Assembly (NCBI GenBank): GCA_964558505.1
Contig: CAZLEI010000005.1
Location: 7,664-71,663, forward strand
Direction: 5' to 3'
Length of the DNA stretch: 64,000 bases
From: CAYMPW01 sp964558505
GTDB lineage: Archaea > Thermoplasmatota > Thermoplasmata > Methanomassiliicoccales > Methanomethylophilaceae
Of the stretch, positions 26,159-33,992 are shown piece by piece; the first letter of the stretch is position 1; each line of letters opens with the position of its first letter. The notes under the pieces are model-generated. The model did no database searches, was not told the origin of the DNA, and worked only from the letters and a program-made list of their open reading frames with translations. The position numbers and the translations under genes are program-made.

Positions 26159-26572
26159 GTGACCGCGCCGTCCGACCACATAACGGTCACGCACGGCAGC
26201 CTGACGGTGAGGGTCCCCCGGTCCCTGTTCATAGGGCGCACCGGGGAGATCGACCCCGCGAAGGCATCCTCGTTCAGGGAGAACGTGCAGAACCGGTACC
26301 CTTGGATAACCGACAACTCACTTGACGTGCTCATGCGCAGCGCCTCGAGGGAGATGGAGCGCGTGATAGACGAGGAGAGCGGCGGACGGGTGCACAGCAG
26401 AGAACTGGAGATGTCGGGGAGGACCGACGACGCCATAGCGCACCTGAAGAGGCATCTGGAGTCCGACCCTGGAGATGCCGACGGGTGGTACGCCCTCGGC
26501 GACCTCCTGTGCAGATGCGGCCGCACGGAGGAAGGATACAAGGCCTTCGCCCGCGGACGCGACTTAATCTGA
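26159..26572 (+). CDS. Small TPR-like hypothetical protein
   Basis: A 137-residue protein starting with GTG four nt after the pyrK stop, so probably in the same transcript. The C-terminal 50 residues form one TPR-like helical pair (AIAHLKRHLESDPGDADGWYALGDLLCRCG). The N-terminal part is not recognised. Its stop overlaps the end of the convergent next gene by 9 nt. Confidence 0.6.
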   Translation: MTAPSDHITVTHGSLTVRVPRSLFIGRTGEIDPAKASSFRENVQNRYPWITDNSLDVLMRSASREMERVIDEESGGRVHSRELEMSGRTDDAIAHLKRHLESDPGDADGWYALGDLLCRCGRTEEGYKAFARGRDLI

Positions 26573-27397
26573 GAACAGGGCGTTTATCGCGTCCGCCACC
26601 TCGGGCACGGTGGCCCCCCACGGGACGGAGACCACGTTGCCGTCGATCCTGTGCCCTTCCTTGACCTTGCAGCATTTCACGATGGTCGGAACCTCCGACC
26701 CTTCCGCCAGGTCCAGCGGGCAGACGTTGATGAACGCGTCCGGGCGGCGGCCGTAGAGTGATTCGAATATCCTCAGGGACAGGTTGCATCCTATCAGCGT
26801 GGTGTCCTCAGGAAGCTCGGGCGCGTCGTCCAGGAAGCAGAACGGCATGTCCGCTTCGAGGCCGGATACCCGGCACGGGAACATCACCCCGGACGTCGTC
26901 ACATCCCGGATCAGCGCGCCCATGGATATCTCCTCGAGCTCCGGGATCACCGGGATGTCCACGTACCCCGACTCCAGCGCCTTGGACACCAGGACGCCCA
27001 GCTTCATGGGCTCCGGAGGCACGTCGTCGAGGACCCTGAGCCTCAGGGGGACCAGGCCGCTGATGAAATTGACATGCGAGAACATCCCGCGGACGACGAC
27101 GGTCTTCCCGGGGTTCGCCGCCTGGAGGGCGGCCATCGCCGGAGCGTTCAGGACATCCGCGCCGGGATCGTCGACGAACACGGTGTCCTCCGGCAGGGAT
27201 ATTATCTCCGACGATTCCACTTTCCTGAAGAGGTCGCGGCCGCGGGCCTTGTGCAGGCGCACCACGGCCATGCCCCCGTTCTCGAGCACCACGTACTCCG
27301 TGCGGGTGTACGATGTCCAGTCGGACATCGCCGCCTCTATCGTGCCGCGTTCCAGGGGGAAGTCCACATGACGGAGGGATACATCCTTGCAGTGCAT
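26564..27397 (-). CDS. Conserved-type hypothetical protein, two-domain
   Basis: A 277-residue soluble protein with no motif I can tie to a reaction. Five of its cysteines lie in the C-terminal half (FPCRVSG, FCFLDD, IGCNL, NVCPLD, KCCK); their function is unknown. The ATG at 27397 lies about 25-30 nt from an atataattta box (27421-27430) that is shared with the divergent zinc-ribbon gene. Homologues in methanogens seem likely, but I cannot confirm this. Confidence 0.6.
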   Translation of the reverse strand: MHCKDVSLRHVDFPLERGTIEAAMSDWTSYTRTEYVVLENGGMAVVRLHKARGRDLFRKVESSEIISLPEDTVFVDDPGADVLNAPAMAALQAANPGKTVVVRGMFSHVNFISGLVPLRLRVLDDVPPEPMKLGVLVSKALESGYVDIPVIPELEEISMGALIRDVTTSGVMFPCRVSGLEADMPFCFLDDAPELPEDTTLIGCNLSLRIFESLYGRRPDAFINVCPLDLAEGSEVPTIVKCCKVKEGHRIDGNVVSVPWGATVPEVADAINALFSD

Positions 27398-27420
27398 GGC
27401 CTAGCCATGCGCCCCGTGAT

Positions 27421-27430
27421 TAAATTATAT
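27421..27430. promoter_or_regulatory. Shared divergent TATA element
   Basis: taaattatat lies between two divergent genes. Its distance to the leftward ATG (27397) fits a leaderless transcript, and rightward it predicts initiation near 27452, upstream of the ATG at 27483. Confidence 0.45.
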
Positions 27431-27482
27431 TGCCGTGGGCGCGCACGAAAACGATGAAATATCCTACGGCATATGCAAGCCC

Positions 27483-27983
27483 ATGAAGGTGTGCCCCGAC
27501 TGCCACAAGATGTCCGACGACAAGGAGGAGTTCTGCCCCAGATGCGGATGCAGGTTCGACGCGTACATCGTCCCCAGCGGCGATCCGGAAGCCCAGGCCA
27601 CGCGCGACGTCACCCGCCGGATGGTCCGCGGCAAATACCGCGCCGACAGGAACAAGAAGCTCCTGGCGCTCTCGTTAGTGGTGATCCTGGTGGCAGGGAT
27701 GTTCCTGTACGTCGGATCGTCGTGGAATTCCACCGAGGTCGCCGTTGTCGTCGGCGACTCCGAAGGCGCGGCGGCGTCGTACACGCTGTACATAGACGGC
27801 AAGGAGTACGGGTCCGGCCTCGTGCCCTCGGGACAGCACGCCCTGCTGACAGTGAAGGTCACCTGGGCAGTCTGGGAGTTCTCGAAGACCGCCACCGTGA
27901 CCGTCGATTACGGGGTCAGCGAAGCATCGGAGCGGGTGCATCTCGTCAGCGGCACCCCTGTGCAGGTCACGCTGCTCAGATGA
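27483..27983 (+). CDS. Zinc-ribbon membrane protein
   Basis: A protein of about 166 residues with an N-terminal zinc ribbon (CPDCHKMSDDKEEFCPRCGCR), a basic linker, one transmembrane helix (LLALSLVVILVAGMFLYVG), and an outside beta-rich domain of about 90 residues. The frame also has a GTG at 27435, but that lies upstream of the predicted transcription start, so the ATG at 27483 is preferred. Zinc-ribbon plus helix proteins are common in this lineage; no function is known. Confidence 0.65.
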   Translation: MKVCPDCHKMSDDKEEFCPRCGCRFDAYIVPSGDPEAQATRDVTRRMVRGKYRADRNKKLLALSLVVILVAGMFLYVGSSWNSTEVAVVVGDSEGAAASYTLYIDGKEYGSGLVPSGQHALLTVKVTWAVWEFSKTATVTVDYGVSEASERVHLVSGTPVQVTLLR

Positions 27984-28076
27984 GCCGCCGCCCACGGAGG
28001 TGCTGGATTGCGGCCTTTGCGGAAATATCCCCGCAAATGCTTAAATACATACAACCAATGGGGCGGATAGCTCTAT

Positions 28077-28147
28077 GTCGGGATAACACAGAGGCTATGT
28101 GGCGGACTGCAGATCCGCATACGGGAGTTCGATCCTCCCTCCCGACC
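28077..28147 (+). tRNA. tRNA-Cys (anticodon GCA)
   Basis: The cloverleaf can be drawn by hand. The acceptor stem is GTCGGGA/TCCCGAC. The anticodon stem GCGGA/TCCGC closes the loop CTGCAGA with anticodon GCA, and the T-arm is GGGAG-TTCGATC-CTCCC. CCA is not encoded. The D-arm is weak (A10 instead of G10) and the discriminator base reads C where archaeal tRNA-Cys normally has U. A ttaaata box lies about 30 nt upstream. Confidence 0.88.
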
Positions 28148-28220
28148 CCCATTTTCTTCTCGATCCTTTAAAAAGCTCCGGCCCTGCGATTCGTGGCCCC
28201 CTTTATAGCCTCGGAGAAAA

Positions 28221-28258
28221 GGTATATATACAGTTTATAAATAAGGGAGTTTTGGTGA
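28221..28258 (+). promoter_or_regulatory. TBP gene promoter and ribosome-binding site
   Basis: ggtatatata (28221-28230) is a strong TATA box, followed by tttataaat at 28234-28242. GGTGA at 28254-28258 is a Shine-Dalgarno-like site 4 nt before the ATG at 28263. Confidence 0.55.
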
Positions 28259-28262
28259 AACG

Positions 28263-28811
28263 ATGGCTAAAATGAACATTGAGAACGTTGTGGCTTCCAC
28301 TTCCCTCGGACAGGAACTCAATCTCAACAAGATCGAGGAATCACTTGAGGGCGCGGAGTACAACCCCCAGCAGTTCCCCGGTCTCGTGTACAGGCTCAAG
28401 GAGCCGAAGACCGCCACCCTGCTCTTCAGGAGCGGCAAGGTCGTGTGCACCGGCGCCAAGAGCCTTGATGACGTCAAGGTCGCTATCGGAAAGGTCGCCA
28501 AGGACCTGGAGAAAGCGGACATCAAGATCGTCATCGAGCCCAAGATAGAGGTGCAGAACATCGTCGCCTCTTCCGATCTTGAGCAGGAGATCAACCTCAA
28601 CACCGTGGCCATCACCCTTGGTCTCGAGAAGGTCGAATACGAGCCCGAGCAGTTCCCCGGTCTCGTTTACAGGCTGGATTCCCCCAAGGTCGTCGTGCTC
28701 CTTTTCGGATCCGGCAAGATGGTCTGCACGGGCGCAAAAGTGCCCGAGGACGTTGTCCGCGCGGTCGACAAGATCGCCGCGGAGCTCAGGGCAGCAAGCC
28801 TGATGGCATAA
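28263..28811 (+). CDS. tbp: TATA-box-binding protein
   Basis: Basal archaeal transcription factor. The 182-residue protein is two direct repeats of about 90 residues. Each contains the saddle motif FPGLVYRL (about residues 39 and 130) and a GK(V/M)VCTGAK strand, and begins with VQN/IENVVAS. Length equals the archaeal norm. It is a single-gene unit downstream of the tRNA-Cys with its own strong TATA box. Confidence 0.98.
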   Translation: MAKMNIENVVASTSLGQELNLNKIEESLEGAEYNPQQFPGLVYRLKEPKTATLLFRSGKVVCTGAKSLDDVKVAIGKVAKDLEKADIKIVIEPKIEVQNIVASSDLEQEINLNTVAITLGLEKVEYEPEQFPGLVYRLDSPKVVVLLFGSGKMVCTGAKVPEDVVRAVDKIAAELRAASLMA

Positions 28812-28905
28812 AACCCCCGGGAAACTTCTTCTAACAACCCCTTTTCCGCTTTTGACCTGTCGATCCCTTCGACATTCCCACGATTCGACTGAAAAGAGGT
28901 TCGGG

Positions 28906-28980
28906 TTGGATTATATAGTTGGATGTATATTCCAAACTGAATTGGATATATCATCCCAATAGGATTGGACATTCAATCGC
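28906..28980 (+). promoter_or_regulatory. Array of TTGG..CCAA palindromes upstream of cbiMNQO
   Basis: Four TTGGA half-sites begin at 28906, 28919, 28942 and 28965; the last three are spaced exactly 23 nt. Site 28919-28935 is TTGG-N9-CCAA. Site 28942-28959 is TTGG-N10-CCAA, with extended ATTGG/CCAAT arms. The last is GATTG-N6-CAATC. TATA-like gcatataac and gcatatact follow at 28983 and 28996. The first type recurs exactly at 44245 between cbiD and cbiL. Proposed operator array for a cobalt or B12 regulator. Confidence 0.6.
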
Positions 28981-29082
28981 CGGCATATAACCCGGCATAT
29001 ACTCTTGGTAGCGGCACGGCCGTGGAACGAAAACGGGTCATAACGGCCCGAAAGGAGCAACGCTCCGGATCAAAGTGATAAC

Positions 29083-29745
29083 ATGCACATAATGGAAGGA
29101 TATCTACCCCCGGAATGGTGTGTGGTCTGGTTCATAGTGGCCATCCCATTCGTCGTGTTCGGTGCCAAGAAGGTGATTGATATAATTCGGGAGCATCCCG
29201 ATCAGAAGATGAGCGTTGCGCTTTCGGGCGCGTTCATATTCCTGCTGTCTTCTCTCAAACTCCCGTCGGTGACGGGATCCAGCTCCCATCCCACCGGTAC
29301 AGGTCTGTCGACGGCGCTCTTCGGCGTCGCCGTGACCTCGTTCCTCGCCACGATCGTCCTGATCTTCCAGGCGCTTCTCCTGGCGCACGGCGGCCTCACC
29401 ACCCTCGGCGCGAACATCGTGTCCATGGGCATCTTGGGCCCCATGCTCGGATTCGCCATCTGGCGCATGCTGAGGTCCAGGAAGGTTTCCGTGGCGGTCT
29501 CGATGTTCATAACTGCCACGATCGCCGACCTGTTCACATACGTCATAACTGCGATACAGCTCTCACTGGCGCACGGGATGGCCGACTTCACGACCGCCCT
29601 CGTCGAGTTCATGAGCGTCTTCGCGGTCACCCAGATCCCCATAGCCATCATGGAGGGCATCGTGTTCGCGATATTCGCGGACTACCTCGTAAGGACCCGC
29701 CCGAAGATGTTCGGAGAGGAAGAGAAGAAAGCGGAGGCTGCGTGA
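29083..29745 (+). CDS. cbiM: Cobalt ECF transporter substrate-binding membrane protein
   Basis: S-component of the CbiMNQO energy-coupling-factor cobalt importer. The 220-residue protein begins MHIMEG, whose N-terminal Met-His segment is the metal ligand in this family, and has about seven hydrophobic helices with SSSHPTGTG after TM2. It is the first gene of the operon cbiM-N-Q-O, 271 nt after tbp, with the palindromic operator array upstream. Its product feeds cobalt to the cobalamin genes that follow. Confidence 0.95.
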   Translation: MHIMEGYLPPEWCVVWFIVAIPFVVFGAKKVIDIIREHPDQKMSVALSGAFIFLLSSLKLPSVTGSSSHPTGTGLSTALFGVAVTSFLATIVLIFQALLLAHGGLTTLGANIVSMGILGPMLGFAIWRMLRSRKVSVAVSMFITATIADLFTYVITAIQLSLAHGMADFTTALVEFMSVFAVTQIPIAIMEGIVFAIFADYLVRTRPKMFGEEEKKAEAA

Positions 29746-29746
29746 T

Positions 29747-30031
29747 ATGGAGATGAAGAGGAGCTACTGGTACGCGCTCGGCATATTGGCAATAGCCGCG
29801 CTCTGCGTGACCTCCCTCGCGATGGCGAACGGCGACTTCGGCGGATCGGACGATGCCGGAGGAGACCTCATATCGGACATCGACCCGGGCTATGTGCCCT
29901 GGTGGAACGGCATATTCGGAGACTACGAGATCCCCGGAGAGACCGAATCCCTGCTCTTCGCCCTGCAGGCGGCCATCGGTGCGATCATAATAGGATTCAT
30001 CATAGGCCGCTACTCCAAAGGCGGACAGTGA
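29747..30031 (+). CDS. cbiN: Cobalt ECF transporter auxiliary protein
   Basis: A 94-residue protein with two transmembrane helices (about residues 7-25 and 66-85) separated by an acidic outside loop containing SDDAGGD and the GYVPWWNGIFGDYEIPGETES segment typical of CbiN. It follows cbiM by one base. CbiN assists metal loading of CbiM. Confidence 0.92.
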   Translation: MEMKRSYWYALGILAIAALCVTSLAMANGDFGGSDDAGGDLISDIDPGYVPWWNGIFGDYEIPGETESLLFALQAAIGAIIIGFIIGRYSKGGQ

Positions 30032-30049
30032 CGACACGGGGGGCACAAG

Positions 30050-30862
30050 ATGACCGAACAGAATCAGATGGACAGTCTTGCCTACGGTTCGCGCATGGTG
30101 TCTTGGGCGCCCCTCGGAAAACTCTTTCTCGTCATCTGCATAATCACGGTCAACCTCATCAGCACGAACATACTCGTGCCGCTGGCATCCCTCGCCATCG
30201 GATTGGGGCTGATGTTCTATTCGACCAACATGAGGTTCCCGAAGGTCCTCGTCCTGATGATCCTGGAATCGCTCCTCATCATATTCATCGGCTCGCTCTG
30301 CATCTGCATACTGCCCAGCAACGTCCCGAGCCCCATCGTGTGGGAGACGTATTTCTGGGGGCTCCATTTCGTCATCAGCGAGTACAGCATCAACTACGCC
30401 TTCCTGATATTCGTCAGATGCGTGGCCGGTGTGTCGGTGATGCTGGCATTCTCGTCCTCCACGCCCATACCCCACCTGGCGCAGTCCCTGAGGCAGCTCA
30501 GGATACCGCCGGAGATCGTGGAGATGGTAGTGCTGATCTACAGGTACTCCTTCCTGCTCCTGGAGCAGATGGTCGTCATGTGGAACGCCGCATCCACCAG
30601 GCTGGGGTTCCGCGGGCTGAGGAGGTCCGTGTCCACCACCGCGAAGATCGCGGTGAACATCTTCATCAACGCCATGAACATCTCCGCACGCTCGGACGCT
30701 GCTCTGGCGAGCAGGAACTACACGGGTTCGTTCCCGGTGTTCAGGAAACCCCACCGCATGACGGCGACGTGGGTGATCGTGCCGGTGATCCTGGCCGTCT
30801 GCCTGTACGGATTCGGTCTGCTGACCGCCGGATGGCTGGTGCCGTCTTCTATAATATTGTGA
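30050..30862 (+). CDS. cbiQ: Cobalt ECF transporter transmembrane (T) component
   Basis: A 270-residue energy-coupling membrane protein with about five hydrophobic helices. The T-component coupling signatures are visible near residues 185-225 (AASTRLGFRGLR and ARSDAALASRNY), which contact the CbiO ATPase. It lies 18 nt after cbiN and 12 nt before cbiO. Confidence 0.93.
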   Translation: MTEQNQMDSLAYGSRMVSWAPLGKLFLVICIITVNLISTNILVPLASLAIGLGLMFYSTNMRFPKVLVLMILESLLIIFIGSLCICILPSNVPSPIVWETYFWGLHFVISEYSINYAFLIFVRCVAGVSVMLAFSSSTPIPHLAQSLRQLRIPPEIVEMVVLIYRYSFLLLEQMVVMWNAASTRLGFRGLRRSVSTTAKIAVNIFINAMNISARSDAALASRNYTGSFPVFRKPHRMTATWVIVPVILAVCLYGFGLLTAGWLVPSSIIL

Positions 30863-30874
30863 GCGCTTGATAAC

Positions 30875-32038
30875 ATGGAACCGGAATACATACTCGAGAC
30901 GAAGGACCTCTGCTACAGGTACGAAGGGAGCAGATCGCTGTCGATGGACCATGTCGGCATCAAGATCAAGAAGGGCGTCAAGACCATCCTGCTCGGTGCC
31001 AACGGCGCCGGCAAATCGACATTGTTCTTCCATTTCAACGGGGTCTTCAAGCCGGACAGCGGGAAGGTGCTGTACAACGGCAGGGAGATAGAGTACAAGA
31101 AGAAGGCCCTCGCCGCCCTGAGGTCCGAGATCTCGGTCGTGCTCCAGAACCCCGACGACCAGATATTCTCCGCCACCGTCGAGGAGGACGTGGCCTTCGG
31201 GCCGATGAACCTGGACCTCCCCATGGAGGAGGTTGAGGAGCGCGTGAACGAGGCGCTCTTCCAGGTCGGGCTCCTGGACATCCGCGACCGTCCCACGGCG
31301 CAGCTGTCCTACGGGCAGAGGAAGAGGGTCGCCTTCGCGGGAGCGCTGGCGATGAAATCCAAGGTTCTGATCCTCGACGAGCCCACTGCCGGCCTGGACC
31401 CGCAGATGTCGCAGGAGGTCATGGAGCTCGCCGAGCAGCTGCATCACGCCGGCACCACCGTGGTCATATCCACGCACGACGTCGACCTGGCGTACGCCTG
31501 GGCGGACGAGATCCACGTGCTCAGGAGGGGCAACCTCGTGTACTCCGGGGAGTCCGAGGGCTTCTACACCGATCCGACGGAGGTCCACCTCGCGGGGCTG
31601 ATGCCGCCGTCGATGTTCGCGATCAACGAGAACCTCGAGAGCATCCGCGGGAAGAGCGACAAATCGCCGTACCCCCGCACCATGACGCAGCTCCTGTGCA
31701 AGATGGACCACGCCGACGTCAGGCCAGGCACCCTGATCTGCGTGCCGGTCGGGAAGAGCGCGGAGGCGGGCGCCATCGGGAGGCTGTCGGACTCCAACCC
31801 GGAATTGCGGATCGGGGTGTACGGCACCGATGCCAGGAGGTCGGCGTACGCCGACAGGGCACGCGTGGACTTCGTGTTCAATGCCCTGGAGAGCTGCCTG
31901 ATGGAGTGCATAATCGGCAGGGATGCCGTGCTCCTCCACGACGACAACATCACGGACCTCATAGGGAGGACCGCCGCCGAGCTGAAGCTCTTCGGCACGG
32001 ACATCAGAGTGGAAGTGAAAACCCTGGGCGGTGAATGA
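30875..32038 (+). CDS. cbiO: Cobalt ECF transporter ATPase with C-terminal extension
   Basis: ABC ATPase powering cobalt uptake. Walker A GANGAGKST (41-49), Q-loop VVLQNPDDQ, signature LSYGQ (144-148), Walker B VLILDEP (164-170) and the switch histidine in STHDVD (about 201) are intact. The ABC domain ends near residue 255, the usual end of CbiO. About 125 more residues (260-387) form a separate alpha/beta domain (VRPGTLICVPVGKS, LRIGVYGTDARRS, GRDAVLLHDDNI) that I cannot assign. Last gene of the cbiMNQO operon. Confidence 0.93.
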   Translation: MEPEYILETKDLCYRYEGSRSLSMDHVGIKIKKGVKTILLGANGAGKSTLFFHFNGVFKPDSGKVLYNGREIEYKKKALAALRSEISVVLQNPDDQIFSATVEEDVAFGPMNLDLPMEEVEERVNEALFQVGLLDIRDRPTAQLSYGQRKRVAFAGALAMKSKVLILDEPTAGLDPQMSQEVMELAEQLHHAGTTVVISTHDVDLAYAWADEIHVLRRGNLVYSGESEGFYTDPTEVHLAGLMPPSMFAINENLESIRGKSDKSPYPRTMTQLLCKMDHADVRPGTLICVPVGKSAEAGAIGRLSDSNPELRIGVYGTDARRSAYADRARVDFVFNALESCLMECIIGRDAVLLHDDNITDLIGRTAAELKLFGTDIRVEVKTLGGE

Positions 32039-32049
32039 CAACATATTAA

Positions 32050-32065
32050 GCATAGTTAGATATGC
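32050..32065 (+). promoter_or_regulatory. Inverted repeat upstream of tetrapyrrole operon
   Basis: GCATA-gttaga-TATGC lies between cbiO and the sirC gene, next to an acatattaag TATA-like element. It differs from the TTGG..CCAA sites. It may be a second operator or chance. Confidence 0.3.
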
Positions 32066-32103
32066 AATTATCATCAGAAAAGTAACACGGAGCGTTGAGA
32101 AAA

Positions 32104-32736
32104 ATGAACGGCCATCAGATGTCACCCGTATTCGTATCGCCTGGTAACAGGAGGATCGTCGTATTCGGCGGAGGCAAGGTGGCGTTGAGGAAGTGCCTGC
32201 ACTTCGCAGGCTTCCGCATCACGGTCGTGGCCGACGCGATACTCCCCGAACTGGAGGAGATCGCGGACGAGTCCGTCGTCCGGCACATCGATGCCGGCTG
32301 CGTGGGCGAGCTGTCGTCCGGTGCATGGATGGTCATCGCCGCCACCGACAGCAAGGAGCTCAACGGCACCATCCGCGACACCGCCATGGGCATGGGGATC
32401 CTCACGAACTCCGCCCACGGCGGCGGGGACGTCCTGATCCCGTCCGTTCTGGACAGGGACGGTTTCACGATAACCGCATCCACGGGCGGGAGGGTCCCGG
32501 CATTCCCGCCGTACCTCATCAAGAAGATCGATTCCGCGCTGGACGGGAGCTTCGACCTCATGCTGGACCTGCTGGTCAGGCTCCGCCCCGCATCCATGGA
32601 CGGCATACCAACGCAGCAGGGGCGCGCCGCGTTCCTCGCGGATGTCCTGGACGATGCCACCGTTTGGGGCTACCTGCGCATGGGGGACGTCGATTCCGCC
32701 GAAGCGTACGCCCTGGAGAAAGGAGGACTATCATGA
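32104..32736 (+). CDS. sirC: Precorrin-2 dehydrogenase (CysG N-terminal / SirC type)
   Basis: A 210-residue NAD-dependent enzyme oxidising precorrin-2 to sirohydrochlorin. The N-terminal Rossmann motif is VVFGGGKVALRKC (about 20-32), followed by VIAATDSKELN and the ILTNSAHGGGDVLIPSVL and STGGRVPAFPPYL segments characteristic of siroheme synthase N-domains. The ATG at 32104 is chosen over an in-frame TTG at 32095. Its stop overlaps the hemA start (ATGA). First gene of a seven-gene operon. Confidence 0.9.
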   Translation: MNGHQMSPVFVSPGNRRIVVFGGGKVALRKCLHFAGFRITVVADAILPELEEIADESVVRHIDAGCVGELSSGAWMVIAATDSKELNGTIRDTAMGMGILTNSAHGGGDVLIPSVLDRDGFTITASTGGRVPAFPPYLIKKIDSALDGSFDLMLDLLVRLRPASMDGIPTQQGRAAFLADVLDDATVWGYLRMGDVDSAEAYALEKGGLS

Positions 32737-33992
32737 TCGTCAGCCTGCACATAACACACGCATCCGCCGGGTGCGTCGACGGCCTCAACGACATAATCCC
32801 CGCCGTCGAGAGCGAGATATCCAAGAGGATCGGGACGCTGGACTGCGTATCCGAGTACGTCGTGGTGAGGACGTGCAACCGCCTCGAGGTCTACGTCGCC
32901 ACGCTGGACAACGAGGCCGCCGAGAGGTCGCTCGAATCCATCGTCAGGGGGAACGTCCCCTACAGCCCGGACAAGAAGCTGTCGTTCGTGCTCAAGGACA
33001 AGGACAGCGTCAAGCACCTGTTCAGGGTCGCCTGCGGCCTGGACTCCCTCATCGTGGGAGAGGACCAGATACAGCATCAGATCCGCGACGCGTACGTGAA
33101 GGCGAAGGCCGACGGCCATGCCAACGGCACGCTGGCCACGCTGTTCGACCACACGTTGGCCGTGGGGAAGAGGGTCAGGTCCGAGACCGCCCTCAACAAG
33201 GGCGCCGTGTCCGTGGGATCCGCCGCCGTGGAGCTGGCCGAATCCAAGATAGGTGGCCTGAAAGGGAAGAACGTCACCATCCTGGGCGCAGGCGACATGG
33301 CGACCGTCATCGCCAAGAACCTGGTCGGGAAGAACCCAAACGCCGTGTTCGTGTCCAACCGCACGTTCGAGCACGCCAAGGAGCTGGCCGACGAACTGGG
33401 CGGCATGGCGATAACCATGAGCCGCATGGTCGAGGCGATCGCCGACAGCGACCTCGTCCTGGTCGCCACATCCGCACCGCACGCCGTCGTCAAACGCGAG
33501 ACCGCGGAGGCCGCCATGGCCGACCGCGGAGGCAGGGGGCTGCTGATGATCGATGTCTCCGTCCCGCGCAACATAGCCGAGGACGTCAGGGAGGTCGACG
33601 GCGTGGAGGTCGCGACCATGGACTCGCTGCAGTCGATCGCGATGGCCAACGTGGCCAAGAGGACGAGGGAGATCTCCGAGGCCGAGAGGATAATAAACGC
33701 CGAGCTGCGCAAGATGGAGAACATCCGCAAGGAGAGGATCGCCAACGACGTGATCCGCTCGCTCGGCATCAAGGTCGCCGCCATCAGGGAGGAGGAGCTC
33801 ACCGAGGCCCGCACCCGGGCGCTCGTGAGCCACGACGACATAAGCAAGGTCCTCGATGATTTCTCCAGGGCCCTGGTGAACAAGATCCTCTCGGAGCCCA
33901 TGAGCAACCTGCGCGAAGCGGCCAGGGACGGCCGCATAGATATTTGCAATACAGCCACGGTCCTTTTCGGACTGGAGGAAGATAACCGATGA
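32733..33992 (+). CDS. hemA: Glutamyl-tRNA reductase
   Basis: First committed enzyme of the C5 pathway, reducing glutamyl-tRNA-Glu to glutamate-1-semialdehyde with NADPH. A 419-residue protein with the catalytic cysteine in RTCNRLEVY (Cys48), the GLDSLIVGEDQI motif near 98-109, and the NADPH-binding GAGDMATVIAKNL near 188. The ATG at 32733 overlaps the previous stop and follows a clear AAGGAGG site. The C-terminal dimerisation helices are complete. Confidence 0.96.
   Translation: MIVSLHITHASAGCVDGLNDIIPAVESEISKRIGTLDCVSEYVVVRTCNRLEVYVATLDNEAAERSLESIVRGNVPYSPDKKLSFVLKDKDSVKHLFRVACGLDSLIVGEDQIQHQIRDAYVKAKADGHANGTLATLFDHTLAVGKRVRSETALNKGAVSVGSAAVELAESKIGGLKGKNVTILGAGDMATVIAKNLVGKNPNAVFVSNRTFEHAKELADELGGMAITMSRMVEAIADSDLVLVATSAPHAVVKRETAEAAMADRGGRGLLMIDVSVPRNIAEDVREVDGVEVATMDSLQSIAMANVAKRTREISEAERIINAELRKMENIRKERIANDVIRSLGIKVAAIREEELTEARTRALVSHDDISKVLDDFSRALVNKILSEPMSNLREAARDGRIDICNTATVLFGLEEDNR

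Noticed and set aside
28812..29082. Cobalamin riboswitch before cbiM
   Set aside because: I looked for a B12-box-like GCCACTG and the associated stem structure and found neither; the palindrome array explains regulation better.
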